Positions 1 to 14,700 of a stretch of DNA of 64,000 bases are shown in pieces. Position 1 is the first letter of the stretch. Every line of letters starts with the position of its first letter. The notes under the pieces were generated by a model that had not been told where the DNA came from, did not search any database, and was given only the letters and a program-made list of their open reading frames with translations. The position numbers and the translations under genes are program-made. This DNA is from Mytilus californianus (taxonomy: Eukaryota; Mollusca; Bivalvia; Mytilida; Mytilidae): contig NW_026262668.1 of the NCBI RefSeq assembly GCF_021869535.1, positions 76,855,558 to 76,919,557 on the forward strand, given 5' to 3'.

Positions 1-783
1 GAGAGATGATATTTTATTGTCATATATTTCTTTATATCTTTGCTGAAATTAATTTTTATAGAATTTTTTGCTAATATTATTATCGGACGTAATATGATTT
101 ACATATGAGTACCATGAGTAAATACCTTGATCATGAAGTGATTTAGAAAGAGAGTAACACTCTTTAAGTAAATCAGATGAGTTTTCACTCAAAAGTCGGT
201 CTTCATATAAAAGTGACTGTGTGGCAATGAAACAAAAAAGGGGAAATCTTCCTAATTCAGATCTAGAGGCAATATTACTAGCACATTTCTTAACTCCAAG
301 TGTAAATTTGCAAAACTTATTGTGAATTTTTTCAGGAGGACTCTTATCTATAAAACTGAGTTTATCCAAAGGAGAATTATTTTTTCTGGCTCTAGCAATT
401 GCATTATTGTATGGTTTGTACACATCCATATACCAAATTTCACAATTATATGTAAGAATAGGACGAACCAAAGAATCAAATAAATGAACAGATAAATTTG
501 CAGGTAATTAGTTCAGACCTCTTGTATAGCTTTTGATAGAGTACATAACTTTTAGGGCCTTTTTTGAAAGTGCTTCAGCAGATGACAATAAGTTTCCATT
601 TTGTGAGAGCAAGTTGCCTAAGAACCTAAATTCATTTACTGATTCTAAAACAGTGTGCTTGTAATTAAATTTTGTATTTTGCGTCCTTTTATGACGATGA
701 CCAATAACCATAGTTTTAGTCTTTTTACAATTAACAGTGAGTTGTGTCAGGGATTCGAAAATATTCGGGAGTAGAAAATCCAT
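1..783 (-). mobile_element. Decayed LINE (non-LTR) reverse transcriptase, C-terminal part
   Basis: Read on the minus strand, positions 783 to 49 form one frame that looks like the C-terminal third of a LINE reverse transcriptase ORF2. Motifs seen include LTVNCKKTKTM, EFRFLGNLLSQNGNL, KKALKVMYSIKSYT, VRPILTYNCEIWYMD and FCKFTLGVKKC, the usual order after the catalytic palm in jockey/CR1/RTE-like LINEs. The frame is broken by an in-frame TAA at 508-510, where an ordinary codon would keep the homology continuous through LPANLSVHLFDSLV, so this copy is inactive. Upstream of about 783 the homology stops, which fits 5' truncation. The frame ends at 49 and the element probably continues past the window start. 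The LINE clade is not resolved. Confidence 0.8.
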
Positions 784-889
784 GAGTACAACGTATTTTT
801 ACTGCGAATTTTCTTTAAAAATGTTGTAGGACTTGATTAAACAAGCTTTGAAAAGTTATCAAGCAGTATTAATATGTTATTACATATGT
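784..889. other. Short unassigned spacer
   Basis: AT-rich sequence between the LINE relic and the next repeat. I see no coding or structural signal in it. Confidence 0.5.
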
Positions 890-1780
890 TCACTATATGT
901 ATCGGCTTTGAGTTGTCAAAATGAACAACAAACAGTACAAGGATTTGCAATGAACGGTACTAAACAAAAACACTATAAAGACAACGAAACATGACGAAAT
1001 TCGGAGTTTGGTTTTTAAACATATAAACGTATAAATGAAATATTACAACGGGTTTCTCATTCGTTGTGACCATTTTAGTTAAACGTGTGTATAAATTACT
1101 TGTAAACATCGCGAAACAAAGATTCTGCGTAACACAAACTTGAATTAACTATAGATAAAAGCATATGTTGACTCGAAAACTAAATGTGACATATAATGGG
1201 TGTTCATGTTTTATAAAAAAAAAATGAAGCACTAAACATTGTTTTCCTGAACATGTTATACCTACTGTTACGGCCATAAGTATTTGAAGACAAATATTTT
1301 AACGTTCTATCTACCAAATAGACGTCCGACACATCAACGTCCGAAATCAACTGTACGGTGGAATACCAGTGATATAGAACCATTAAAACTTGTAACAATA
1401 AACTGTTCTCAATATGTCATTGTAATTTCAAAATTGCGTATTCTTTTTATGTCCAAGAATTACGCACTGATGAAGTTGCATCCGGATACGTGATATATAA
1501 TAGCTCCTCAGATTTAAACATAAACTTAAGTGAAAACGTAACCTGTCACTCACGCGTAAAATGTTGGTCGTTGTGTGAACGCTCTCCATTATCCTATTTT
1601 ATGAAAATGGTAAATATTTCTAATGTGAAAAATTCACCGCATATACAATAGAATTGAATCGCCACTACAGTGAAAATGAAAGTATTGTATCATTATTCGA
1701 CAGTAAACATGAATCGCATAACGAAAGCAGCATAGTGGAATTTAACTCAACATCAACCAACTGAATAACAAAAACTATTT
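890..1780. repeat. Interspersed repeat family R1, copy 1
   Basis: Segments of this stretch recur elsewhere in the window. The piece around 1098-1180 (TTACTTGTAAACATCGC, then CTCTGTGTAAC-like sequence) matches 47930-48005 in the same orientation. The piece around 920-1060, with AACAGTACAAG, AACGGTAC and CAACGGGTTTCTCATTCG, matches the reverse complement of about 48050-48215. The piece around 1640-1750 (CAGTGAAAATGAAAGT, GAATCGCATAACGAAA) matches the reverse complement of about 45070-45215. The mixed orientations suggest a foldback or rearranged element. The small ORFs here on both strands show no recognisable protein. Confidence 0.6.
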
Positions 1781-2323
1781 AAAGACATACAACATTAATG
1801 ATTATGTTAGAAGGTATACTTTTCTGACAATAAAACTTTACTGTTGCTTTTAAATCTACTGCACTCTCTGTTCGTGAAATATTCTTAATATTTACCTATT
1901 TGAGTAAGGATTTCACACCTGGATCGCTGTAAGTGCGATATAAACCCGTTTCATCTCTTACCTGTACCATGAGTTTATTAAAAAGATCCATTGGATATAT
2001 TATTTATGATCTTATTCCAAAATTATCAATTTTTCGTCTGTTTATCTATAATTCTACATTAGAAATTTATGGCATATACAGTGAAAATGATATTTCAGGA
2101 TATTTATGAATGTATAAAAATGTCCAGTAATTGAGTACTAGTAAACCTTTTGATTTCTTTACCTCTTCTGTTTTAAAATTCTTCGTTCTATAACCAAACC
2201 GTAAATCATTTCAGATTTCAGATTTCACATTTCACAGAAAACTTTGTTTAAGTAAAGTAATATTATTGACGTTGCGTTAAAATGTTATATTTTATATGGG
2301 TTTTTTACACTCTTCAATGAAAA

Positions 2324-2617
2324 ATGAGGTTGCATGCATATATGTTTAATATAAAAACAAATAATATAAGTCAGTGTGTTTCTTTGTGTTTGATGTTCAT
2401 AGTTATTATTTTTAACATATATGTTTTTCTTATCAAAGTTGTGGTGTTTAGAGGTGCAAGTGGGGGCCTTGAAGGACAAAATAATATTTTTGACTTATGG
2501 TCATCAAACCATACTGCTAATACAAATGATACCGATGCAATGCGTATAGGATCTATGTCCGGTTTGCATTATAAATCGGAGATGGTGGAGAAGTGGTCAG
2601 ACCTTAAAGTTCAAAAG
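2324..2617 (+). CDS. Gene A exon 1: N-terminal anchor and ectodomain start
   Basis: The exon encodes residues 1-98. It begins with a short hydrophilic stretch, then about 25 hydrophobic residues (CVSLCLMFIVIIFNIYVFLI), then a serine/asparagine-rich linker and the conserved-looking GLHYKSEMVEKWSDLKVQK. It ends in phase 0 at AAG followed by the donor GTATGA. Reading on gives only Val and a stop, which supports splicing here. A run of TA dinucleotides begins just inside the intron. Confidence 0.8.
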
Positions 2618-5600
2618 GTATGATATATATATATATATATTTATCATATACTTAGCATTAATATGATAGCTTTTGCATATGTGTAATGAACGGAAGTACA
2701 CAAGCCATAATTTCCCACCCGGGCTGATAACCCATATTATCACATATTTTGTACTGATATGTACGTTTTTGCATGGCCAATAATAGCCGGAAGTCAAGGT
2801 TGGTTATCAGCCCTCGGGGCCAATATCGATATCAGCCCTTGAAATCCATATCAAGCCCCCGAGTTTAACTTCCGGTAACCTGTCAATCAAAAACTATTTG
2901 TAAACAAGTTGTCATCCGAAGCAGTTAGACGATCAGGAGAGGTTTCTCACAGATCAAATGACGATCTATGTAATACAAGAAATGAAAAATGAGAACACAA
3001 TGAAAAGAAATTTAGAAATTTACGAATCTGCTGTAGTAGAAAAAATGTAAAAAATCAACAGTGGAAATCACAAAAGTTCCCGTAAAATTTGGACGTCATA
3101 AAGAATTTAGAAAATATATGACGTCACAATGAAAAAGCGATTGTTGTATGACATCGAAAGTTCAAGCGGAACATATTTCCAAATCATAGTAGCGATATGG
3201 TGTATTCTTCGTCAGCATTAATTGGAAATGTAACACTTTTTAAAGTCGTTTAATATTTTCAATTCTGGGAATTAATATATTTATTGTTAATTATTTGTTA
3301 AACTTTTCACAAAACTTTGTTTACTCACTGGGATACGAACTTTGTTAACTCACTGTGATACATTTTTTAAATTTTTTTCGTTAAATGTTTTTTTGAATTT
3401 TTGTTGAAAATATCAAACATAATTTGGTATATACTATCTTTTTTCTCTTGCTTGAAAATATGTGATAAATAGATTATTACATGTCATTTTCCATATGGTC
3501 CGTGGTATCAGCCCACGACCCATATCAAGCCCTCTGGCTTGATATGGGAGTCTAGGGCTGATACCAGGGCCAATATGGAAAATGCCATGTAATAATCTAT
3601 AATTAGGGCGTCTCGTGCAAAAAACCCATAACAGTGCCTCTCGTGCAAGTTACTTCCGGTATTTCCGGTATTGTATGTTTACTTTTCCATTGTGGCGTTC
3701 AGATATTTTTTATTATGACGTCAAAATTTTACGGGAACTTTTGGGATGTCCAGTAATGGCGGACAAATAGCGATAAGGTTTATTGGATCCAGTGGTAAAT
3801 CTGTTTGTACAGAACCAGCTGTTATTGAAAAAAAGATGTTAACATGGCTAAATCCGATGATATAAATTTTCAAAATGATGCTAGTTTACAATTAGTACTT
3901 GCTAATAAATGCCATTGACAATTATGAATCATCTCATATAGTACAACATGTAGTAATAATGATCATAAAACTGTAAATACTTCCTCCATGCTTCCAGCTT
4001 CCAAATTTTTAATGTTTCAAAATGCCTCTATAGGAAATGGTACCATAATATATATGGAGGTAGTGTTGCTATTGTTGGACAATTATAGTGTATTTGTTGG
4101 ATTCATGATTTAACTTCTTTAAAAAGTTTTTGACTGTTTTAGTTATTTCATTTGTTTATTTGTCTTACATAAAACAATTGTCGGAAGGAAATGATAAAGA
4201 AATTAATACTTGGCCTTTTCCATATCGACCCGGGTATCACCCCTCGACCCATATCAGCACCTCGACTACGTCTCGGGCTGATATGGGGGTCTCGGGATGA
4301 TACCCGGGCCGATATGGAAAAGGCCATATATTAATCTATATATACATATATATATACAACTCGTCTTAACATCAGCCCAACAATGTTAGATCTGTAAATT
4401 TGCTTTCGCAAAATTTTTGTTCTTCCCTCGCCGGGATTGGAACTCATGCTACTGAGATATTGTGACACCAAATCGCCTGCACTGTATCCGACGCGCTAGA
4501 CCACACGACCACCTAGGCTTCATAATAAGGCTTTCGGTGGCCGGGTTTTACCTTTCCACGTTAGTTTTAATCTAGCGTTGTAATACAGTACATGATATAT
4601 AAGGCATGAAGATGGAATTGTTACAGATCAGCTGAAATATCTATTGTAAAGGTTCCTACAAATTAATGAAAGATACAGTCACAGAAATAAATATATTTAT
4701 AAGTACGTCTAAACCAGTGACAACTCTACAACAGATTTATCCATCGGATCACCAGCAATTTGCGAAAGCAAATTTACAGATCTAACATTGTTGGGCTGAT
4801 GTTTAGACGAGTTGTATATACAGAATGTACACAGCCATGTATCACCATCACTGCTAGGGATCCGATGGATAAATCTGTTGTAGAGTTGTCACTGGTTCAG
4901 ACGTACTTATAAATATGATTATTCTGTGACTGTAATTGCATTAATTTGTAGGATCCTTTACAATAGATATTTCAGCTGATCTGTAACAATTCCATCTTCA
5001 TGCCTTATATATCATGTACTGTATTACGACGCTAGATTAAAACTGACGAGGAAAGGTAACACCCGGCCACCGAAAGCTTTATTATGAAGCCTAGGTGGTC
5101 GTGTGGTCTAGCGCGTCGGATACAGTGCAGGCGATTTGGTGTCACGATATCTCAGTAGCATGAGTTCCAATCCCGGCGAGGGAAGAACAAAAAATTTGCG
5201 AAAACAGATCTCACATTGTTGGGCTGATGTTTAGACGAGTTGTATATACAGGTTGTACACAGCCATGTATCACCATCACTGCTGGTGATCCGATGGACAA
5301 ATCTGTTGTAGAGTTGTCACTGGTTCAGACGTATATATATATATATATATACATGTATATATAAACAAGTCTAAATTGAAAACAACGTTCTATCCTATGA
5401 TTGCGTTGGATAAAAACCGCAATTTTTATACGTGTGCATGCAAAACAAATTTCTTGGTAGAGGGGTCTAAATACAGCACAAACAACATTTTCCAAAAGAC
5501 CAAATGAGTGAAAAAGTATATTTTAACAAAACGCATTTGACTAACAGGTCGAACAACAAATGATTGCCAAATAAACGGATCACCGATGTAATAAATGGAT

Positions 5601-5672
5601 CTTAATAATAATATATATATATATATATATAAACGCCTAAAGATTTGCACAACTTAATTTGCTGGTTGGTCC

Positions 5673-5753
<81 letters not shown>

Positions 5754-8700
5754 GCATACTGGTCGGGGAGGAAGTAATGAATCAGATTTAACATTGTTAG
5801 ATCTTGGATCGTAATCGTAACACTACAACACATGAAACATCTTCAAACGCGTTCTGAAAATTTTAAAATCATGTAATTATAAATTTAAAAATTTTTTTTG
5901 GGTGGAAAGTTGTGTCATTGGCAATCATACCACATCTCCTTGTCCTTTTATTATATATCTAAACAGCTTCAATGAACATGTAGTCTCATTTAAAAATGAG
6001 AACTTTTGACAGGTTTAATATATTAATCTATTTTTCTGCAAGCCTGACAAATAAAACATCATTTTGTTTACATTCGATTGGTTAAGTATCATGATGGCTG
6101 TTTAAAGCTATTTCTTTTATTAAGGTGAGTTAAGATGAAAAATAACTCTTAATCACATATATTATAGTCAAAAAATAATAATAGCATCTACTAAATCCTA
6201 TCACTTATGTTTGTTTGGTTTCGATTTAAGGTCAAATTAGCTGTTCATCAGGGAGCGGTAGAAAGGGCATTTTTCATTTTTGATGCAAAAGAAACTGATA
6301 AAATGTCATGGATGAAGAAAGAGCGACTAATATCTACATCGTATGATGATTATGATGCTCTCATTGATGATGGAGGTATTAATAGATATTTCTCAATGAC
6401 TGGGTATGTAGAGTTACAATGAAGATCATTTAATTTTTATATTTTCTTCCTGTAAGATAATACAATCATGACAAAAACGTATGAAATATTAAGATTTTTT
6501 TAATGGATTCTTCGCTTGAAAAAAAAAAGATAACGGTATGCGTAAAAGATGAGTCCAGACTAATTCTGGTGTTGTTAAGTCATTTCAAAATCAAAACGAA
6601 TTTGTTATTGCAAATGAATCGACATTATGCACGCTACTATTTACGAGTTGATACCCGAATATTTATTCGTAGGTACACTAAGTTTCATCCGAATGTATAT
6701 AATTTTTTATAGAAATAACACTTCTATGTAAATAAAGACATATAGCCTACCTTTATCTGTCCGTCATCGAACTAATCCCCATATTGAATTTACTGACCCC
6801 CATATATATCGTATTAGGTCACTAGCACACTGTGTATAACGAATTTATCTTACCGACTATCTTAACATGTGGCATTAAGACTAGTGGCCTATCAAAGTGA
6901 TCAAAATGTTAAAACAATAACAACTTGTAAGCTTTTAATGTGTTTTATGAATTTATTTCAATCGTTCATCATCAATTTATTCGTCGGTAAAAACCATTCA
7001 GATTTTTCCATAACACCGTGTTGTTTTTACAAAGGGACGTAGCACCACTACTAACCATGTATTGAAATAAAACACGCCTACTAATCCAATATGAAATATA
7101 CACGGTCTCCACGCGGTTGCTTTTAATCAATCATATTCCTAGAAATGTATAGGAAGTTAGATAATAGATAATATCGAGTTGTATTTTTGTTTTTTAATTT
7201 GATGCACAAACTTTTTAGACATTTTATTTGTGGAGTCTCTCCGACGCCTATGCTTTTTGACTTTTATCTAGAAGTTCTATATTTTATTCTGCTGTGTTCA
7301 CACGTAATTCGAATTCGATTCGCATTAACTAATTCGAATTAGTTTAATTTAGAAATAATTCTTTCCTGCCATGCTCTATGCTCATTTTAACATGGGTAGG
7401 CATTATATGTGTCAATATCTTTATACCGAGCGTTAGCGAGGTGTAAAATGTTGACACATATAATGCCTACCCATGTTAAAATGAGCATAGAGCATGGCAT
7501 GATAGAATAATTTCGATTCTAATATGACGTCCTTATCACGCTTTGTAAACAAAGCCGTGTTCTAATTAGCACAAAATATGTTTGACACATGCGCACAAAT
7601 TTACTGTTTATATTCCCTTTACTTTTATTGTTATTCTAATGAAATATATAAATTTTAGCAGCGAAAACCTACCTTTATTATATATTGTTTATCAAACAAT
7701 ATATATTTACCCTGCTTTTAGTTATTAAACTTATTAAATATGAACAGCCAAACATTTTTAATGTATTTTCCTACGCTTCGACCTATAAAAATACCGTATT
7801 TGTCCTATTAGAATCGAAACGCTCAGTGTAAAATATCGACAAATATAATGCCTACCCCTGTTAAAATGAGCATAGAGCATGACATGAAGGAATTATTTCT
7901 TAATTTGAAACGTTTTACATCCGAACGTTAATTCTAATTCGAATTGCAATGCGCGTCAAATTCGCTTTACTGTCCGAACGACGTCAACTTTTAATTCGCA
8001 TTATCAATTGATTAATTATAAACTAATTCGAATTACAATTTAGAAAGTGTCCACACCACAGTTTAATTTGAATTAATGCGAATTTACTTATTCGTATTAA
8101 CGAAAGCGCATTTCTAATGCGAATTGGATAATGCGAATTAGCGAATTCGATTTCGATTCGAATTAAAAAAAAAAAGAAGAGTGTGTGAACGCGATTAGCG
8201 AATTCGATTCGCATTCGATTCGAATTCAATTCGAATTAAATGTACGTGTGAACGAGCCATAAAAGTCATTTATCGTAGATCTTGCTACATTATTTGTTTA
8301 AGAGTTGTTATGTATTTTATTATGTATGTATTTGATTATCATTAGCCTAGATCATTCCTATGTCCGCCGAAGGTTCTTTCTGAACAAGCGAAGAAACAGT
8401 TGCAACGACATGAATGGTTGGCTTTCTCTAACAGAACTTGGTTATTGTTCTTGGGAACAGGAACAGAAGTATCCAGGCATATATTTTAGTCCTAAAAAAA
8501 CACAAACTAATTGGAATCATGGTATATCATTATAGGCTTAATTCATTCATCACAGAATAAAAGTTTTAAAAACAGTATAATTCTCTAAAATATTTAAATT
8601 GAAATAAGTTTATTCAAACATAATCGACCGAAATACCAAATTCTAGCAAAACAATAAGATTTTGAAATTGTATACAATTCGACAAGTGCAAATGTCTTGC

Positions 8701-11700
8701 CATTTGTAAATGTTTAATGCAAAGGCATACTAGGCTGATTGATAATATATAAATAACACATAGCTGAGAGGCTGATAGAGCAGATTGTTACCCCGAGAAA
8801 ACATTGTCAATTGAGGCGAAGCCAAGGTTGACAATGTTTTTTCGAGGGGTTACAATCTGCTCTATCACCCTCTCAGATATGTGTTATTGAATTTATTATA
8901 CTGAATGTTCTGTTATTACTGTCTATTAAATTTCAAATTCAAAGTAATAAACTATGACGTCTTGTACATAACAATCATCCGTATTTATTAAAACGCACAC
9001 TTGATCAAGCGTCTCTATGAAGGGTAATAGAGTATTTGCCATAGGATAGAGTAGATTGTCTCCGTCATATTAACCAATCAAAATCTGGCATATTGACATG
9101 AAGTATAATAATTAAAGTTATCGTATGGTATTATTAAATTGAATATATATTTAAGAAAGAACTGTTTCTAAAAGACTATTTACGATGAAATTCAACCAAA
9201 ATTAATTTGACTTTTAGATATCTATTAAATTGGTGAAGACGAAAATTATAAATCAGCAAACAACAAAATTAGAGATGTCAATACTTGTAAGACATTGCAT
9301 ACACAAACATTAGACTAAGTGCATATAACTTAGCTAGAAAAGTTGGTTTTCTATTGTGTCTGCCACAACAGTTTTATAAGAAAAATATATAGACGATACT
9401 GCGCAGATAAGGAAAAAATTATATAAGTCTAAAGATTTGCACAACGGTACTAATATATAAATAACACATAGCTGAGAGGGTGATAGAGCAGATTGTTACC
9501 CCGAGAAAACATTGTCAACTGAGGCGAAGCCAAGGTTGACAATGTCTTTTAGAGGGGTAACAATCTGCTTTATCATCCTCTCAGCTATGTGTTATTTAAT
9601 TTATTATACTGAATGTTCTGTTATTACTGTCGATTAAATTTCAAATTCAAAGTAATAAACTATGACGTCTTGTACATAACAACCATCCGTATTTAATAAA
9701 GCGCACCCTTGATCAAGCGTCTCCGTGAAGGGTAATAGAATATTTGCCATAGGATAGAGTCGTATTTAATAAAGCGCACACTTGATCAAGCGTCTCCGTG
9801 AAGGGTAGTAGAGTATTTACCATATGGCCAAAGACCACAATTAATGATCCCGCTTTTTGTTGTCCACGAATATAGTTCCTTTTAATTAGAGTGTATTTTT
9901 TCTAAATTTTTTTTCTTTCCCTTCCTCACTCATTTCTTAGATTTTTTTGGATGGAAATGAAAGAAGAGAGGTGAAATAAACTTTTGGATGTTGTATTTTA
10001 ACTGATTTTGATATGGAAAGAGTGATTAGGCCAGGTGCAAAAAGGTGATATTTACAGTTTTCGGAACATCTCTTGACTTGTCCATAGGGCTATGGATGTG
10101 TATTAGCTAAATTTGTAAGATGCTGGGGAGCGATATTTCTGAATGTTTGATATATGTTTGGACTAGTACTGTACTTTACACACACAAAATATTTGACAAA
10201 AAGAACCGGTGCATTTTTTTTAATGAAACAAAACGTTATAAAGAACTAATAGAGAATTTAATTGTGGTCTGTGGCCTAAGAGGTGAAATTCAGGAAATAT
10301 TGAATTTGTACTTTGACAACTTCCCTGAATGATCTATTGGTATTAATTTGTCAAACTACATGAGAATAAATGATTTCCACTTTTATTTGATAGAAATTTT
10401 GTAAAAAGTGACATTTCAGCCTACATGCCCAAAATGGAACTTTTTCAGTTGTTTCAATATTTTTACAAAAGTAGCATGCTTACTTTCTCTCTGACAGGTT
10501 TTTCTGATTTTCTACTTGTGTTTGTGGTATCTAATGTAGATGTTTAACTCATTTTTGAACACTAAACATACAAAAAAAGTAGATAAAATCAGAATAAGAG
10601 TGCAAAATGTGCTGCTTTAATGGTCCTAGTCTAAAGGTCAGTATGAAGCAAGTGAAAAATGAGGTTCTATGCACATACAAGTTGAATTCCTTTTAGCAGA
10701 TTTCACTGAATCTGTATCAAAAGCACTTATTACTGGTTGTTTGACCTTGTCTGTTTCACAGACTATCTTTATTTTCTTTTGTTTGATAGCTAGTGGTTAA
10801 AATATTGGCCTTTTGAGGCTGAAATTTCATGCCGGTTTTAAAAATTAAAGTAAATAACTTTGCATCAGATCATACTGTCTACATATATAGTTGAAAGTGA
10901 CAGTCTTGTTACATCCAGGTTCCATGTTTTATCATATCTGAGCAAAGATTAGAGCAAAAAGAAGCATATCTCCATCTCCCATATCATTTATATGCTTTTT
11001 AATATGCAAATGTGGGGAAAGACCTAAATTGACAACCTGTTTTTTTAAGCTTGACATTGCTGAAGACCATTTTATTCACATGTGTTATGCTATTTGAAAC
11101 TTATATTTCCATTAAAAGTACATTTATAACATGTAAAAGGTTTTTTTATAACTTAGCAACTTCAGAAAATTGTGGTAAGTGAAAAATATTAGATTTCATA
11201 TAAGGCCTCACTTCATTTGAAAACCTCTATTTTTTGTCACAGGCCCATATGAAATTTACTTCTGGCCATTTTTTATAAGTCTGAAACATGAAGTATGCTA
11301 TCTGTTGCTTTTAATAGGTGATAACTTATACATAGAGACATTAAAAAGTGTAAGTTTTGGTATATTTTGGTTTTTGGAAGCCCAAATTTGATAGTTGAAA
11401 TTATTCTAATTCAACGCCACAATTCAGCACCCAAAGTTCAGATATAAAAAATGCCACAATTTTTATAATTGGTATCATATGGCTTTGAAACTTTGTAAAC
11501 TGTTTCATAATACACTAAGCTTAAATCATGCCAAGTTTTATTAGAATTGGTCAAGGTTTAGACCACTAAGAGGTGAAATTCAGGAAATATTGAATTTGTA
11601 CTTTGACAACTTCCCTGAATGATCTATTGGTATTAATTTGTCAAACTACATGAGAATAAATGATTTCCACTTTTATTTGATAGAAATTTTGTAAAAAGTG

Positions 11701-14700
11701 ACATTTCAGCCTACATGCCCAAAATGGAACTTTTTCAGTTGTTTCAATATTTTTACAAAAGTAGCATGCTTACTTTCTCTCTGACAGGTTTTTCTGATTT
11801 TCTACTTGTGTTTGTGGTATCTAATGTAGATGTTTAACTCATTTTTGAACACTAAACATACAAAAAAAGTAGATAAAATCAGAATAAGAGTGCAAAATGT
11901 GCTGCTTTAATGGTCCTAGTCTAAAGGTCAGTATGAAGCAAGTGAAAAATGAGGTTCTATGCACATACAAGTTGAATTCCTTTTAGCAGATTTCACTGAA
12001 TCTGTATCAAAAGCACTTATTACTGGTTGTTTGACCTTGTCTGTTTCACAGACTATCTTTATTTTCTTTTGTTTGATAGCTAGTGGTTAAAATATTGGCC
12101 TTTTGAGGCTGAAATTTCATGCCGGTTTTAAAAATTAAAGTAAATAACTTTGCATCAGATCATACTGTCTACATATATAGTTGAAAGTGACAGTCTTGTT
12201 ACATCCAGGTTCCATGTTTTATCATATCTGAGCAAAGATTAGAGCAAAAAGAAGCATATCTCCATCTCCCATATCATTTATATGCTTTTTAATATGCAAA
12301 TGTGGGGAAAGACCTAAATTGACAACCTGTTTTTTTAAGCTTGACATTGCTGAAGACCATTTTATTCACATGTGTTATGCTATTTGAAACTTATATTTCC
12401 ATTAAAAGTACATTTATAACATGTAAAAGGTTTTTTTATAACTTAGCAACTTCAGAAAATTGTGGTAAGTGAAAAATATTAGATTTCATATAAGGCCTCA
12501 CTTCATTTGAAAACCTCTATTTTTTGTCACAGGCCCATATGAAATTTACTTCTGGCCATTTTTTATAAGTCTGAAACATGAAGTATGCTATCTGTTGCTT
12601 TTAATAGGTGATAACTTATACATAGAGACATTAAAAAGTGTAAGTTTTGGTATATTTTGGTTTTTGGAAGCCCAAATTTGATAGTTGAAATTATTCTAAT
12701 TCAACGCCACAATTCAGCACCCAAAGTTCAGATATAAAAAATGCCACAATTTTTATAATTGGTATCATATGGCTTTGAAACTTTGTAAACTGTTTCATAA
12801 TACACTAAGCTTAAATCATGCCAAGTTTTATTAGAATTGGTCAAGGTTTAGACCACTAAGAGGTGAAATTCAGGAAATATTGAATTTGTACTTTGACAAC
12901 TTCCCTGAATGATCTATTGGTATTAATTTGTCAAACTACATGAGAATAAATGATTTCCACTTTTATTTGATAGAAATTTTGTAAAAAGTGACATTTCAGC
13001 CTACATGCCCAAAATGGAACTTTTTCAGTTGTTTCAATATTTTTACAAAAGTAGCATGCTTACTTTCTCTCTGACAGGTTTTTCTGATTTTCTACTTGTG
13101 TTTGTGGTATCTAATGTAGATGTTTAACTCATTTTTGAACACTAAACATACAAAAAAAGTAGATAAAATCAGAATAAGAGTGCAAAATGTGCTGCTTTAA
13201 TGGTCCTAGTCTAAAGGTCAGTATGAAGCAAGTGAAAAATGAGGTTCTATGCACATACAAGTTGAATTCCTTTTAGCAGATTTCACTGAATCTGTATCAA
13301 AAGCACTTATTACTGGTTGTTTGACCTTGTCTGTTTCACAGACTATCTTTATTTTCTTTTGTTTGATAGCTAGTGGTTAAAATATTGGCCTTTTGAGGCT
13401 GAAATTTCATGCCGGTTTTAAAAAGTAAAGTAAATAACTTTGCATCAGATCATACTGTCTACATATATAGTTGAAAGTGACAGTCTTGTTACATCCAGGT
13501 TCCATGTTTTATCATATCTGAGCAAAGATTAGAGCAAAAAGAAGCATATCTCCATCTCCCATATCATTTATATGCTTTTTAATATGCAAATGTGGGGAAA
13601 GACCTAAATTGACAACCTGTTTTTTTAAGCTTGACATTGCTGAAGACCATTTTATTCACATGTGTTATGCTATTTGAAACTTATATTTCCATTAAAAGTA
13701 CATTTATAACATGTAAAAGGTTTTTTTATAACTTAGCAACTTCAGAAAATTGTGGTAAGTGAAAAATATTAGATTTCATATAAGGCCTCACTTCATTTGA
13801 AAACCTCTATTTTTTGTCACAGGCCCATATGAAATTTACTTCTGGCCATTTTTTATAAGTCTGAAACATGAAGTATGCTATCTGTTGCTTTTAATAGGTG
13901 ATAACTTATACATAGAGACATTAAAAAGTGTAAGTTTTGGTATATTTTGGTTTTTGGAAGCCCAAATTTGATAGTTGAAATTATTCTAATTCAACGCCAC
14001 AATTCAGCACCCAAAGTTCAGATATAAAAAATGCCACAATTTTTATAATTGGTATCATATGGCTTTGAAACTTTGTAAACTGTTTCATAATACACTAAGC
14101 TTAAATCATGCCAAGTTTTATTAGAATTGGTCAAGGTTTAGACCACTAAGAGGTGAAATTCAGGAAATATTGAATTTGTACTTTGACAACTTCCCTGAAT
14201 GATCTATTGGTATTAATTTGTCAAACTACATGAGAATAAATGATTTCCACTTTTATTTGATAGAAATTTTGTAAAAAGTGACATTTCAGCCTACATGCCC
14301 AAAATGGAACTTTTTCAGTTGTTTCAATATTTTTACAAAAGTAGCATGCTTACTTTCTCTCTGACAGGTTTTTCTGATTTTCTACTTGTGTTTGTGGTAT
14401 CTAATGTAGATGTTTAACTCATTTTTGAACACTAAACATACAAAAAAAGTAGATAAAATCAGAATAAGAGTGCAAAATGTGCTGCTTTAATGGTCCTAGT
14501 CTAAAGGTCAGTATGAAGCAAGTGAAAAATGAGGTTCTATGCACATACAAGTTGAATTCCTTTTAGCAGATTTCACTGAATCTGTATCAAAAGCACTTAT
14601 TACTGGTTGTTTGACCTTGTCTGTTTCACAGACTATCTTTATTTTCTTTTGTTTGATAGCTAGTGGTTAAAATATTGGCCTTTTGAGGCTGAAATTTCAT

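Noticed and set aside
10120-10332. A 70-codon ORF repeated at 18343-18528.
   Set aside because: It spans the L/U junction, has no recognisable motif, and is repeated only because the DNA is repeated.
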